Assembly: GCF_900197875.1 (NCBI RefSeq)
Contig: NZ_FZMO01000079.1
Span: 1-59,306 of the forward strand
Source of the DNA: Frankia canadensis
GTDB taxonomy: Bacteria > Actinomycetota > Actinomycetes > Frankiales > Frankiaceae
DNA: 59,306 bases
Reading direction: 5' to 3'
Positions 9,539 through 18,143 of the stretch are shown piece after piece. The position numbers were made by a program, and so were the translations under genes. The number at the start of each line of letters is the position of its first letter. Positions within the stretch are counted from its first letter, which is position 1. The notes under the pieces were generated by a model that did not search any database, was not told the DNA's origin, and saw only the letters and a program-made list of their open reading frames with translations.

Positions 9539-10498
9539 ATGCACCCTCTGTTGGCGGTCGTCGTCTCCTATGGTGGCTCGACCCATCTGCACCGGTTGCT
9601 TTCGGCTCTGGTGGCGATCAGAGGCTCCCGGGTGGTGCTGGTCGAGAACGACACGCTCGGCGACTGCCCCGTGCCGGACGGGGTGCGCGTCCTCGAGGGG
9701 CAGGGCAACGTCGGCTACGGCACGGCGGTGAACGTCGCCGTCCGCGCCGAGCTCGAGGACGGATCGGCGCCGGAGTGGCTGCTCGTCGTCAACAGCGACG
9801 TGACGATCCCCGCCGACACCGCGGACGTGCTGCCCAAGCTGCTCGCCTGGTACCCGCCGTCCGTCGACGCGGTCGCCTTCCCGTTCCTCGCCACCGCCGG
9901 CGGCCCGCCGGCGCGCTCGAGGACGGTCCTGCCCACCCCGCGGACCAGCGCCTTCATCGCCGTGCGCGGGGAGGCGGCCGCCGTCGCCCGCTGGCCTGAC
10001 CTGCGCTATCCCGTCGGCGCGTTCTTCGCCATCCGCGTGCCGACCTTCCTGCGGATGGGCGGCTTCGACCCGTCGTTCTGGATGTACTACGAGGAGACGG
10101 ACCTGTTCGCGCGGCTGCACGCGGCCGCAGGCCGGATCGCCTGGGCCGACGACGAGTGGCCGGTGGTCCACCTCGGCGGCGAGACCGTCGGGCGCTCCGG
10201 ACTGCTGCACGCCGAACTCGGCCGTGCCGGCGCCCTCTACGCCCGCCGCCACCGCGCGTCGCTCGGCTGGGCCTGGCCCGCGGTGTACGCCGGTCAGCTC
10301 GTCCTGCTGACCGCCCGCAAGCTCGTGACCGGCCATCCGCACGACGCGCTGCGCGCCGCCCGCATCCTCGCCGGTCTCCTCGGCGGCCTGGTCCGCCCGT
10401 CCTGGGAACCCGCGGTGCGCTCCCGCTGGAACGCCGTCCCCGCCGCGGCCCGCCACCGCCTCGGCCGCCTGCCCCGGCAGGAGCTGGCCGGCGGATAG
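9539..10498 (+). CDS. Family 2 glycosyltransferase
   Basis: 319 aa, ATG start behind GAAGGCGG. GT-A fold features are in order: VVVSYGG (8-14), VENDT, GNVGYGTAVN, VVNSDV in place of the DxD metal site, and GGFDPSFWMYYEETDLFARL, the ED-type acceptor/catalytic motif of rhamnosyl- and GalNAc-transferase-like GT2 enzymes. A C-terminal amphipathic or hydrophobic stretch (about 250-285) may associate with the membrane. Probable role: sugar transfer to a cell-wall or surface polysaccharide. Donor and acceptor are unknown. Confidence 0.88.
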   Translation: MHPLLAVVVSYGGSTHLHRLLSALVAIRGSRVVLVENDTLGDCPVPDGVRVLEGQGNVGYGTAVNVAVRAELEDGSAPEWLLVVNSDVTIPADTADVLPKLLAWYPPSVDAVAFPFLATAGGPPARSRTVLPTPRTSAFIAVRGEAAAVARWPDLRYPVGAFFAIRVPTFLRMGGFDPSFWMYYEETDLFARLHAAAGRIAWADDEWPVVHLGGETVGRSGLLHAELGRAGALYARRHRASLGWAWPAVYAGQLVLLTARKLVTGHPHDALRAARILAGLLGGLVRPSWEPAVRSRWNAVPAAARHRLGRLPRQELAGG

Positions 10499-10664
10499 CG
10501 GGATCCGCCGGCGAAGCCACCAGTAGTTCGTTTGCTGTTCGTCTTCTGCGGGGATGCCCGACGTCCGTTGTACGCCCGGCTCTCAGCAGGCTGCTCCGAA
10601 AGCAGTACCTCGCTACCGTGAGGGCTGTGTACGGGGGTGTTGTGCGGACAGGGAAAGGACAACC

Positions 10665-11492
10665 GTGCGGAACCCGAAGGAATCCACCGACGTCCCGGTC
10701 TCCCGCGGAGACGCGTTCCGCCAGGCCGATCAGGGCCGGAACATCCACGACGTGGTCGACACCATCGAACTGCAGTACACGCTGCCGTCCTTCCGCGCGT
10801 ACAAGAAGGCCGTCCTGGCGGATCTGGACCTGCGGCCGGATTCCGCGGTGGCGGATCTCGGCTCGGGTCTCGGGCACGACGTTCTCGCGATCGGGGCCAC
10901 CATCGGCCCGACGGGTTCCTGCGTCGGCGTCGATCTGAGCGCCAGACTGGTCGAACTGGCCCGCGCTCGCGTCCCGGACGGCCTGACGAACGTCTCGTTC
11001 ACCGTCGGCTCGGCGGACGATCTCGACCTCGAGGAGTCCTCGCTGGACGCGGTGAAGGCCGACCGGCTGCTCATGCACCTCGACGAACCGTCGCGCGTGC
11101 TCGCCGAGGCGTACCGGGTGCTACGGCCGGGCGGCCGGATGGCGCTCGTCGAACCCGACTGCGGCACAGTGACGATCACCAGCGCCGTCCGTGCGGCCAC
11201 CCGCCGCTTCACCGACGCGTGGTGTGACGGTTTCCGCCACGGCTGGATCGGCCGGGACCTCCCGCGGATGGCCCGTCAGGCGGGCTTTCGGGACGTCGCC
11301 CTGTCCGGCCACCTCGTCACGGCCGAGGGCTTCGCCGCCGTCGACGCCCTGCTGGACGTCAGCCGCACGGTCGCCCGCCTCGAACCTCAGCCCGCCTCAC
11401 TCACCACCTGGCTGGCCACCCTCCAGGACGGCGCCGCCCCGGACCCGATCACCGCCACCGTCACCATGTTCCACATCACCGCCCGCCGCTGA
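10665..11492 (+). CDS. SAM-dependent methyltransferase (type 11 / UbiE-like)
   Basis: 275 aa. I chose the GTG at 10665 because GGGAAAGGAC precedes it at the right distance; the open frame extends further upstream. SAM-binding motif I is VADLGSGLGHD (62-72). The acidic GVDLS end of strand 2, a conserved Asp-Leu region and YRVLRPGGRMALVEPD (post-motif III) follow. A substrate cannot be deduced. Before insertion of the element this gene was tail-to-tail with the MBL hydrolase gene, whose residual 3' end starts 124 bp downstream. Confidence 0.88.
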   Translation: MRNPKESTDVPVSRGDAFRQADQGRNIHDVVDTIELQYTLPSFRAYKKAVLADLDLRPDSAVADLGSGLGHDVLAIGATIGPTGSCVGVDLSARLVELARARVPDGLTNVSFTVGSADDLDLEESSLDAVKADRLLMHLDEPSRVLAEAYRVLRPGGRMALVEPDCGTVTITSAVRAATRRFTDAWCDGFRHGWIGRDLPRMARQAGFRDVALSGHLVTAEGFAAVDALLDVSRTVARLEPQPASLTTWLATLQDGAAPDPITATVTMFHITARR

Positions 11493-11615
11493 CCCACACC
11501 TCGCCAGCGGCCCTTGTCTCTGTGTGGTCGCAGTCTCCGTGTGGTCGCAGGCGAGACCGAGGGGCCTATCAGTCCGGCACCCTGGCCTGCGCTGACAGCC
11601 CCGCGGGTGGGCTGA

Positions 11616-11802
11616 TCACCAGCCGCGGGAGCGCCATTCGGCGAGGTGGGGGCGTTCGGCGCCGAGGGTGGTGTCGTCGCCGTGGCCGGGGTAGATCCAC
11701 GTCTCATCCGGCAGGGGGCCGAAGACCTTGCGCTCCAGGTCGTCCATGAGGGTGGTGAAGGCGTCCGCGTCACCGAAGGTGTTGCCGGGGCCGCCGGGGA
11801 AC
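11616..11802 (-). pseudogene. Residual 3' end of the MBL-fold hydrolase gene
   Basis: The minus strand encodes about 60 residues matching the C-terminus of the MBL hydrolase at 42366-43058. The last 44 residues differ at only five positions, including PGHGDDTTLG here against [10 protein letters not shown] there. The homology ends at the shared core GGGCCGCCGGGGAAC (11788-11802). This is the part of the host gene cut off by the integrated element. It has no start of its own and should be non-functional. Confidence 0.9.
11788..11802. other. attL core of the integrated element
   Basis: GGGCCGCCGGGGAAC is identical to 42535-42549. Left of it is host sequence (MBL gene 3' end); right of it is unique element sequence leading into the integrase. 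Serine integrases cross over at a dinucleotide inside such a core; the exact two bases cannot be seen. Confidence 0.85.
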
Positions 11803-11831
11803 CATTGGGGGTGGCAGAGGACAATAGGGGA

Positions 11832-13283
11832 ATGATGGTGCCCCGGGGTGACGAATCGCCTGTGCTGCCTGCGATCTACGCCCGCATCAGCGAAGATCCG
11901 CTCGGGCTCGAACGCGGCGTGGGGCGGCAGATCAGCACCGGCCGCGACCTCGCCAGCCGCAGCGGATGGACGATCACGGACAACCTGATCTTTCGGGACA
12001 ACGACATCAGCGCCCTCACCGGTGCGCACCGGCCGGGGTACACGGCGCTGATGCAGGCCGTCGCCGCGGGGGAGGTGAACACGATCATCGTCTACCAGTT
12101 GTCGCGCCTGTGGCGGAACCGCCGGGAACGCGCCGAAGGCATCGAACTGCTCCAGAAGGCCGGCGGTCGGCTCCTTGCCGTGCGGGGCCCGTCGTTCGAC
12201 TTCACCACCGCGTACGGCCGCGCGCAGGCCGCCATGCTCGGCGAGTTCGACTCGATGGAGTCGGAGGTGAAGGCCGAGCGGGTTGCCGACGCCGCCTATC
12301 AGCGGGCCGTCGAGGGGCGCGCCAACGGCCGCGTGTCCTTCGGTTGGCGCCGCGAGTACATCCGCGACGACCGCGGTCAGGTCCTCGGGTTCAACGACGT
12401 TGAGGACCCGCACCAGGCCGACGTGGTGCGCTGGATTGTCGACCAGCTGCTCGCAGGGGTGTCTCTGGACGCGATCACGAAGCAGCTCAACGACCGCGGC
12501 GAGCCCGGTCCTACCGGTGGCACGTGGGGGGACAGCAGCGTCCGGAAGATCGCGTTGAGGCCGATGAACATCGGCGACCGGGTGTACCACGGGAAGGTCA
12601 TCGGGAAGTCGGCGGCGGGTCCGATCGTCGATCCGGTGAGGCATGCGATGGTGACGGCCATGCTTTCGGATCCGGCGCGGGCGACGAGCCGTTCCGGTGC
12701 CCGCCGCCACCTGCTCTCTTACAGCGCCGACCTGGCCGTCTGCGGGGTCTGCGGCGGTGAGCTGCGCGTCGGGAAAGTCGGGAAGCACGTTTTGTACCAG
12801 TGCGAGGCCAAAGGATGCGTCGGCCGGAATCAGACACGGGTGGACGAGTACGTCGGACTCGTGCTCGTCGAGCGCCTTTCTATGCCGGATGCCGCTGCCC
12901 TGTTCGTCCGCAGCGACGACAGCGCCAAGCGGGCCCACGCGGAAGCGGACGAGCTACGTGCCCGGCTGTCGGCCGCCGCCGACGACTACGCCGACGGGCT
13001 GATCACCCGCGAACAGCTCACCCGCATCACCGGGCAGATCCGACCCAAGCTCGAACAGGCCGAGGCAACGTCGCGCCGGGCGATCCCGGGCGTCCGACCA
13101 GACTTGATGCGGCAGATGATCGCCGATCCCGAGGCCACCTGGCAGGGACTCGGCGAGGTGTCATCCCGGCATGCCCTCCTCGTCGGCGTGGGGATGTTCG
13201 TCCGGATCCTGCCCACTGGCCGCGGACCCGGCTTCAACCCCGACGCCATCGAGATCACTTGGCCCGGCATCAGCGGAGGTTGA
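11832..13283 (+). CDS. int: Large serine recombinase (phage-type integrase)
   Basis: 483 aa. The ATG at 11832 follows AGGGG; the frame is open back into the MBL fragment only by chance. The N-terminal catalytic domain has YARIS with nucleophile Ser20 and the arginines RLWRNRRER. A recombinase domain (about 150-270) is followed by a zinc ribbon with C304xxC307 and C324/C329, then a coiled-coil segment (about 355-410) that controls directionality. It lies 30 bp inside attL, as expected for the integrase of this element. The 3' end overlaps the convergent repressor gene by 123 bp. Confidence 0.95.
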   Translation: MMVPRGDESPVLPAIYARISEDPLGLERGVGRQISTGRDLASRSGWTITDNLIFRDNDISALTGAHRPGYTALMQAVAAGEVNTIIVYQLSRLWRNRRERAEGIELLQKAGGRLLAVRGPSFDFTTAYGRAQAAMLGEFDSMESEVKAERVADAAYQRAVEGRANGRVSFGWRREYIRDDRGQVLGFNDVEDPHQADVVRWIVDQLLAGVSLDAITKQLNDRGEPGPTGGTWGDSSVRKIALRPMNIGDRVYHGKVIGKSAAGPIVDPVRHAMVTAMLSDPARATSRSGARRHLLSYSADLAVCGVCGGELRVGKVGKHVLYQCEAKGCVGRNQTRVDEYVGLVLVERLSMPDAAALFVRSDDSAKRAHAEADELRARLSAAADDYADGLITREQLTRITGQIRPKLEQAEATSRRAIPGVRPDLMRQMIADPEATWQGLGEVSSRHALLVGVGMFVRILPTGRGPGFNPDAIEITWPGISGG

Positions 13284-14030
13284 CGCCGGGGCCGGCTCGA
13301 CGTCCGCTGGCCTTTCGGCGCCTTCTGCCCAGCTTCCGATCTCCTCTGTGATCTTCGCGGTGAGTTGTCGTGTCACACGACCTCGCACCGCTGCCCGCCG
13401 GGAAGGGCTCACATCGGGCGTGGTGGATACCAGCCGATCCCGTTCACGAGACAGACTCCGTCCCCACAGGGTGTGGGCGGCGACTGCGACGTGAACCAGC
13501 GGTACGCCGAGCTTGCGAGCGATGTTCGCCTCGGCTTCGCCGGCATCCTGCAACGCCACGTCGACGTTCCATCCGGTCATCCAATGCGGCCCGATCTTCA
13601 CGTAGGGGTCGGGTACCCCTGTGACGACGAAGGGCCCGTCTCGCTCGCCGACCTGTCGATCGGTGGCCGGCGCGGTCTGCATCGTGAGCGGGTATCGAGG
13701 CGCGGTGCCCCCGAACGCACTAGTGATCGTCTTCCCTTCCACCTCGATCAGCGGCGATAGAGCGATCCGGGCGTCCGCGGCGATCAGATCGTGCAGGCTC
13801 ACAGGCCGTCCGCATGCCTCGGTCATGATCGACGGCAGGAGAGCGACTTCGTCGACAGGCAGGGCCTTCAGGCCGCGTTCGAGCTGCCCGACCCTGCTGC
13901 GCGACCAGGCGAGGCCGTGGCGTCTCGCCGCCATGGCGACGTCTTCCTGACGAATGTCACCGCTGGACTCGCGGACACGGCGGACACCCTGACCAATCAC
14001 GGATCGCAACGACGACGCTTCCTCGGGCAC
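13161..14030 (-). CDS. Phage-type repressor-like HTH protein
   Basis: 289 aa from the GTG at 14030. This start is chosen because earlier residues are Arg/Pro-rich and unlike a protein; no good ribosome site is visible. The N-terminal ~75 residues form an XRE-like HTH unit (QEDVAMAARRHGLAWSRSRVGQLERG). The rest has no recognised domain, and the tail is acidic and Ala/Ser-rich. Its position between int and a divergent HTH/replication operon is that of a lysogeny or satellite master repressor. Translation may be from a leaderless transcript. Confidence 0.7.
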   Translation of the reverse strand: MPEEASSLRSVIGQGVRRVRESSGDIRQEDVAMAARRHGLAWSRSRVGQLERGLKALPVDEVALLPSIMTEACGRPVSLHDLIAADARIALSPLIEVEGKTITSAFGGTAPRYPLTMQTAPATDRQVGERDGPFVVTGVPDPYVKIGPHWMTGWNVDVALQDAGEAEANIARKLGVPLVHVAVAAHTLWGRSLSRERDRLVSTTPDVSPSRRAAVRGRVTRQLTAKITEEIGSWAEGAERPADVEPAPASTSADAGPSDLDGVGVEAGSAASGQDPDEHPHADEEGMPG

Positions 14031-14105
14031 GCGATGACCGTACCGGAACGGACGGAAACTCGACCGGACGACCCTGATCGCGATGTGATACACCTGTTCC
14101 AGGCC

Positions 14106-14119
14106 CGGATCGATATCCG
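14106..14119. promoter_or_regulatory. Inverted repeat in the repressor/early-operon divergent region
   Basis: CGGATCGATATCCG has arms CGGAT/ATCCG around a self-complementary CGAT. It lies in the 134-bp gap between the divergent repressor and the first gene of the early operon. A further near-repeat pair, CACCTGTTCCAGG and ACCTGGACAGGT, flanks it. Candidate operator of the repressor. Confidence 0.4.
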
Positions 14120-14164
14120 ACCGGGCGCGTGGTGTTTGCGACCTGGACAGGTGGAGGTGAGACC

Positions 14165-14395
14165 GTGCCTGAAGTGCTGATCGGCGACTTGGCGAAGGCG
14201 CCCACAACCGTGCCGCTGTGGCCGACGGCTGCGACGGCTCTAGGGATCGGCCGTACAGCCGCGCTCGGGTTGGCGCGGGAGGACCGATTCCCCGTGACGG
14301 TGATCCGCGCGGGGAAACGGTGGCGAGTACCAACCGCGGCGCTCCGCAGGATCTTGGAAATCGATGCGGTGCTCGACGGGACGGATGCCGCGTGA
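14165..14395 (+). CDS. Small HTH protein, excisionase-like
   Basis: 76 aa from a GTG start behind GGAGGTGA. It shows the helix-turn-helix and wing pattern of MerR/excisionase-type HTH_17 proteins: WPTAATALGIGRTAALGLAR followed by FPVTVIRAGKRWRVPTAAL. It is the first gene of a rightward operon, divergent from the repressor. Likely a recombination directionality factor or early-operon regulator. Confidence 0.75.
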   Translation: MPEVLIGDLAKAPTTVPLWPTAATALGIGRTAALGLAREDRFPVTVIRAGKRWRVPTAALRRILEIDAVLDGTDAA

Positions 14396-14661
14396 GCCGC
14401 AGGTGGAGCCGTGAAGAGCTTCGGGCCCGCGCCCGGGAGGTTGCCGCTCAGGCGCCGCCGTTCACCCCGGCTCAGATCCGGAATCTGCGCCGAATCCTCG
14501 GCATCGACACGGCTCCAGCGCCGTTCGGCGCGCCGCTGACGGCCCCGATGTGTACGCGGCCGGTCGGGGCACCACCCCCGACCGCCGCCACCACCAACAA
14601 CCCCGGCTACGAGGTCAGTGACCATGACGATACCAGCGACGTCAGCGCCGACGCTGCCTGA
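14392..14661 (+). CDS. Hypothetical small protein
   Basis: 89 aa. The GTG start overlaps the upstream stop (GTGA), so translation is probably coupled. The N-terminal half is a charged helix (REELRARAREVAAQAPPFTP) followed by a short RNLRRILG helix, a pattern common in small proteins of actinobacterial plasmids and prophages. The C-terminal half is Pro/Thr-rich and may be unstructured. Function unknown. Confidence 0.6.
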   Translation: MSRRWSREELRARAREVAAQAPPFTPAQIRNLRRILGIDTAPAPFGAPLTAPMCTRPVGAPPPTAATTNNPGYEVSDHDDTSDVSADAA

Positions 14662-14866
14662 CGGCCACCTGAGTGGGCAGCGCGCCGAGGTCGTCGACCT
14701 TGCCGCGTGGCGCTGTCTGCCCTGGGCACGTCGGCACATTGCCGCCACCGCCCCACGCGGGTGGCATGGCTGGGAGTACGAGGTCCTCGCGCGTCAGCTC
14801 GCCGACGCGGTCTGCGGCTGCTCACGGCCCACGGCAACTGCCGCCCATGGGCGGCGGTCCGCCTGA
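14618..14866 (+). CDS. Hypothetical small protein
   Basis: 82 aa from the GTG at 14618 (an ATG at 14624 is the alternative). It overlaps the previous gene by 44 bp, and its stop overlaps the next start (TGATG). It is Trp-rich in the middle (AAWRCLPWARRH, GWHGWEYEV). The tight packing in the replication operon supports a real gene. Function unknown. Confidence 0.5.
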   Translation: MTMTIPATSAPTLPDGHLSGQRAEVVDLAAWRCLPWARRHIAATAPRGWHGWEYEVLARQLADAVCGCSRPTATAAHGRRSA

Positions 14867-15813
14867 TGGGCATCCGGTTGATCGTCGAAATCCTCGACCA
14901 TCACGGGGACGTGCCGGTGCCGGAGGTCATCGACGGTCAAGGTCGAGTTCGGTCGAAAGCGCGCGTAGGACTCGCTGCTGGCGAGCTACGCGACCTCCTT
15001 GTCCTCGCCGAGAACGCGAACGATGAGAGCCGTGAGACGTGGCTGACGAAGAGGCCCGACGGCCGCTTCGACGGTGTTCACGCCGACTACATCCGCCGTC
15101 GGGCGGGAGGCAAGAGCGCCGCAGCCTGGCGGAACTCGATCACTGGCCTGTTGCGGATCGGGGTCATCGTCCACGCCGAGCACGACGGGCGGAAGGTCGC
15201 CGGGCACCGGGGAAGCACCGCCGTCTACCGGATCGCCTGCCTGTGCCCCGACCCGCCGCACGACGGTCACCGCGGCCTGTGCACGAAGCCCGAAAGTGTC
15301 ACCGTCCCCGTGACCCAATCCCCTGAGATGGGTCATGGCCACGATGACCCTTCCGTGGCGAATGGGTCATCGTCCACAGTCGAAAGCGTCATCGTCCCCA
15401 TGACGCAAACCCCCGGTTTGGGTCATCGTCCCCATGACCCCTCTCTCCTCTGTTTCCCCTCGGATCCCCTCTCTCTCGCGAAGCAGCCCCGATCGATCGA
15501 CCAGTTGATCAGTGCCGCCGGCCTCGACGAGAGAGAGATCAAAAACTTTCGGGACTGGGTCACCGAAGAGCACCAGCCGCGTAGCGCCGGCTGGTGGCGC
15601 ACCGTCGCCGACCACGGCGACCTACCCGGGCTGATCGCCGACTGGCGGAAGACAGCGAGCCCGACCATTCCAGCCACCCCGCCCTGGTGCGGTGCATGCG
15701 GCGGCGGCAACCAGGCTGCCCGCACCAACGCCCGGTTCCGCACCGACAGCGGCGCGACCGACGGCATCCCATGCCCGCACTGCCACCCCGACCACATGAG
15801 GAGAACCGCGTGA
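14866..15813 (+). CDS. Replication initiation-like protein with internal origin
   Basis: 315 aa, ATG overlapping the upstream stop. The N-terminal ~125 residues look like a winged-helix replication or helicase-loading domain, with a basic stretch YIRRRAGGKSAAAWRNSITG. A low-complexity linker (about 145-195) contains repeated GH.H/VIVPM.Q peptides encoded by iterons. A C-terminal domain follows, with two zinc-type pairs (CGAC and CPHC, about 280-310). The next gene, overlapping by 4 bp, is DnaB, the arrangement of phage O/P or DnaD/DnaB-type replication modules. No sequence motif proves initiator activity. Confidence 0.65.
   Translation: MGIRLIVEILDHHGDVPVPEVIDGQGRVRSKARVGLAAGELRDLLVLAENANDESRETWLTKRPDGRFDGVHADYIRRRAGGKSAAAWRNSITGLLRIGVIVHAEHDGRKVAGHRGSTAVYRIACLCPDPPHDGHRGLCTKPESVTVPVTQSPEMGHGHDDPSVANGSSSTVESVIVPMTQTPGLGHRPHDPSLLCFPSDPLSLAKQPRSIDQLISAAGLDEREIKNFRDWVTEEHQPRSAGWWRTVADHGDLPGLIADWRKTASPTIPATPPWCGACGGGNQAARTNARFRTDSGATDGIPCPHCHPDHMRRTA
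15298..15440. repeat. Iteron cluster, candidate replication origin
   Basis: Five copies of a 17-bp unit, consensus GTCATCGTCCCCATGAC, start at 15298, 15332, 15366 (degenerate right arm), 15388 and 15422. Each intact unit is an inverted repeat of GTCAY/RTGAC around 7 bp, mostly flanked by GGG/CCC. Start-to-start spacings are 34, 34, 22 and 34 bp, close to whole helical turns. A long pyrimidine-rich tract (15437-15476) follows and may be the unwinding element. The layout is like lambda ori inside gene O. Confidence 0.75.
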
Positions 15814-17138
15814 GCGACGAGACCATCACCACCCCGCCGCACGATCTGCCCGCGGAACAGGCCGTGCTCGGCGCGATGCTCATGAGCCGCGAAGCCCGCG
15901 GCGACATCAGCGAGATCCTCCAACCATCCGACTTCTACCGCCCCGCCCACAGCTCGATCTTCGAGGCGGTCATGCGACTCGACGGCCAAGGCGAACCCGC
16001 CGACGCCCTCACCGTCGCCGCCGACCTGCTTCGTCGCGGCCACCTCGACCGCGTCGGCGGCCCCGAATACCTACACACCTTGATCGCCGCCGTCCCGACT
16101 GCCGCGAACGGCGGCTACTACGCCCGCATCGTCGCCGAGAAGGCGGTGTTCCGCCGGCTCCTCGAAGCCGGCGGGCGCATCGCGCAGATCGGGCAGACCG
16201 CCGCCGGCGCCGCCACCGACGCCCAGGAGCTGGCCGACCAGACCCTCCACGCAGCCCTCAACGGCCCCGACACCGGCAATGGCCCCGTTCTCCTAGGCGC
16301 GGACAGCGCGGCGTTCCTCGACGAACTGGAAGCCCTCCAGCGAGGTGACGTGACACCGGCCGGTGTCCTTACCGGCTTCTCCGACCTCGATGAGGTGACC
16401 CGCGGATTCCAACCGGGGCAGCTCGTCATCATCGCGGCCCGCCCGTCCGTCGGTAAGACAACGCTGGCCTTGGACGTCGCCCGGGCCGCCGCGATCAAAG
16501 CCCGCCGGCCCACCCTTTTCGTCTCCCTGGAGATGACCGACAAGGAGCTACGACAGAAGATTCGGGCGGCTGAGGCTCGCATCTCGTTGCGGAACATCCA
16601 GACGGGACAGCTCACCGAAGACGACTGGTCCCGGCTGACCCGGGTCCTGGCTGACACCGTCGACGCCCCGTTGCGTATCGACACCAGCCCCGGTCTCGGT
16701 GTCGCCGCGATCCGAACCCGCGCCCGGCGCATGCAGCGCCGCCACGGTCTCGACCTACTGATCGTCGACTACTTGCAGCTTCTCGTCACAGCGAAAAAGG
16801 AGGAGAACCGGCAGCAGGAGGTCGCCGGGATCTCTCGCTCGTTGAAGTTGCTTGCAGGCGAACTTGGTGTACCTGTGGTGGCCCTGTCGCAGCTCAACCG
16901 CGCGGTCGAGCAGCGCGCCGTCAAACGCCCACAGCTCTCCGACCTGCGGGACTCGGGTGCGATCGAGCAGGACGCCGACATGGTGATCATGATTCATCGG
17001 GAAGACGCCCACGATGAGAACTCGGCCCGCGCAGGTGAGGCCGACCTGATCATTGAGAAGAACCGCAGCGGCCCGAAGGGCACCTTCACCGTGGCTTTCC
17101 AGGGCCACTACTCGCGGTTCGTCGATATGGGCTGCTGA
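15810..17138 (+). CDS. dnaB: Replicative DNA helicase, DnaB family
   Basis: 442 aa. The GTG start overlaps the upstream stop (GTGA). The N-terminal helical domain opens with AEQAVLGAMLMS. The RecA core has Walker A ARPSVGKTTLA (210-220), Walker B IVDYLQLL, then SQLNRAVEQR and RDSGAIEQDADMV. Full-length hexameric helicase that unwinds DNA at the fork, here probably for autonomous replication of the element together with the upstream protein. Confidence 0.96.
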   Translation: MSDETITTPPHDLPAEQAVLGAMLMSREARGDISEILQPSDFYRPAHSSIFEAVMRLDGQGEPADALTVAADLLRRGHLDRVGGPEYLHTLIAAVPTAANGGYYARIVAEKAVFRRLLEAGGRIAQIGQTAAGAATDAQELADQTLHAALNGPDTGNGPVLLGADSAAFLDELEALQRGDVTPAGVLTGFSDLDEVTRGFQPGQLVIIAARPSVGKTTLALDVARAAAIKARRPTLFVSLEMTDKELRQKIRAAEARISLRNIQTGQLTEDDWSRLTRVLADTVDAPLRIDTSPGLGVAAIRTRARRMQRRHGLDLLIVDYLQLLVTAKKEENRQQEVAGISRSLKLLAGELGVPVVALSQLNRAVEQRAVKRPQLSDLRDSGAIEQDADMVIMIHREDAHDENSARAGEADLIIEKNRSGPKGTFTVAFQGHYSRFVDMGC

Positions 17139-17404
17139 TGATCTCAGATGCGGATCGAGATGCGCTCGCCGCCGAGGTGACCGTCCGCGTCGCCGCCCAG
17201 ATCGAAGCGGCCCGGATCCGGGCCGACGCCCGCCGCGCCCACTTCACCGCTCGACGGGCAGCCCGCGTCCACGGCAACGCCGCCCGCCACCGGCGGAAAC
17301 TCGCCCGCCCCGTCGAGCCTGCCCGTCGGCAGGCCGGACGGTCACCGCCCGCAGGGGTGGCCGGGAACCGACCGCAACCCCACCCACGAAGGGATCTCCC
17401 ATGA
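17138..17404 (+). CDS. Hypothetical basic small protein
   Basis: 88 aa. The ATG overlaps the dnaB stop (TGATG). Predicted helical N-terminus (about 1-45), then an Arg/Pro-rich basic tail. No known domain. Packing in the operon supports it. Confidence 0.55.
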   Translation: MISDADRDALAAEVTVRVAAQIEAARIRADARRAHFTARRAARVHGNAARHRRKLARPVEPARRQAGRSPPAGVAGNRPQPHPRRDLP

Positions 17405-17976
17405 GCAACGACGACGAGCGACTCGCCGCCCTCCCCACCCGCCTCCGTCGAGAAGCTGACGCGATCCTCAGCCGGCACGACAGCACAACCCGCACCTGGC
17501 GGGAAACGATCATCCGGCCGGACGGGCCCGCCATCACCGGCGTCCAGCAGGCCGACGGCAGCCGAAACTTCGCCGCCACTGTCCACGAACTGCTCCGCCA
17601 GATCGACAACTGGCACGCCGTCACCATGACGACGGTCGATCAGCTCGTTGACATCTGCGGAGACGACCATCAGGCGGTCGCCGTCTCCATCGCCGGTGAT
17701 CTGCTCGGCGACCTCGTCCGCGGACGCACGCTCGTGTGGGCTGGCTACTTCGCCACCGCCTTCGGCCGCGATCTCGCGCAGTTCAGGATCGGCGAGGACG
17801 CCTCGATCTTCGCCGCCGGCCGCCGCATCCCACTGCCCGCCTCGGCGTTGGCGTCCGCCCCGATCGCGCCGCCCACCGTGAGGTTCGCCGTCGAAGGCAA
17901 CACCGACCCGTCCGCCGTCGCCGCCCGCCTCCGGGAACTGGCCGAGCAGGTCGAAGCCGGACAGCTGGCGATCTGA
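17401..17976 (+). CDS. Hypothetical protein of the element
   Basis: 191 aa, ATG overlapping the upstream stop (ATGA). Mixed helical protein without transmembrane segments. The central part (about 60-120) has hydrophobic helices (VDQLVDICG, VSIAGDLLGDLV), and the C-terminus VAARLRELAEQVEAGQ looks like a short coiled coil. Not recognised. Confidence 0.65.
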   Translation: MSNDDERLAALPTRLRREADAILSRHDSTTRTWRETIIRPDGPAITGVQQADGSRNFAATVHELLRQIDNWHAVTMTTVDQLVDICGDDHQAVAVSIAGDLLGDLVRGRTLVWAGYFATAFGRDLAQFRIGEDASIFAAGRRIPLPASALASAPIAPPTVRFAVEGNTDPSAVAARLRELAEQVEAGQLAI

Positions 17977-18143
17977 TGGACCCCATCCGCCCGGATCACA
18001 CGAAGCTGCCGCCGCTGCCCGACGGCGTGATCGCCCGCGCACGGCAGAACATCACCCGGCTGATCGTTAACGCAGAAGAGCGCCGCGAAGTCCTGGAAAT
18101 GCTGGGCCTCGACGACGAAACAGGAGAGAGGAACCCACGATGA
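17976..18143 (+). CDS. Hypothetical protein, 55 aa
   Basis: ATG overlapping the upstream stop (TGATG); its stop overlaps the next start (ATGA). Charged and helical (ITRLIVNAEERREVLEMLG). Not recognised; kept because it bridges two coupled genes. Confidence 0.55.
   Translation: MDPIRPDHTKLPPLPDGVIARARQNITRLIVNAEERREVLEMLGLDDETGERNPR

Noticed and set aside
11493-11830. tRNA gene as integration target
   Set aside because: No cloverleaf is evident; the att core lies in an MBL protein gene.
14866-17138. AICE-type replication and transfer module (RepSA, TraB)
   Set aside because: Helicase is DnaB-type and no FtsK/TraB-like protein was found anywhere in the element.
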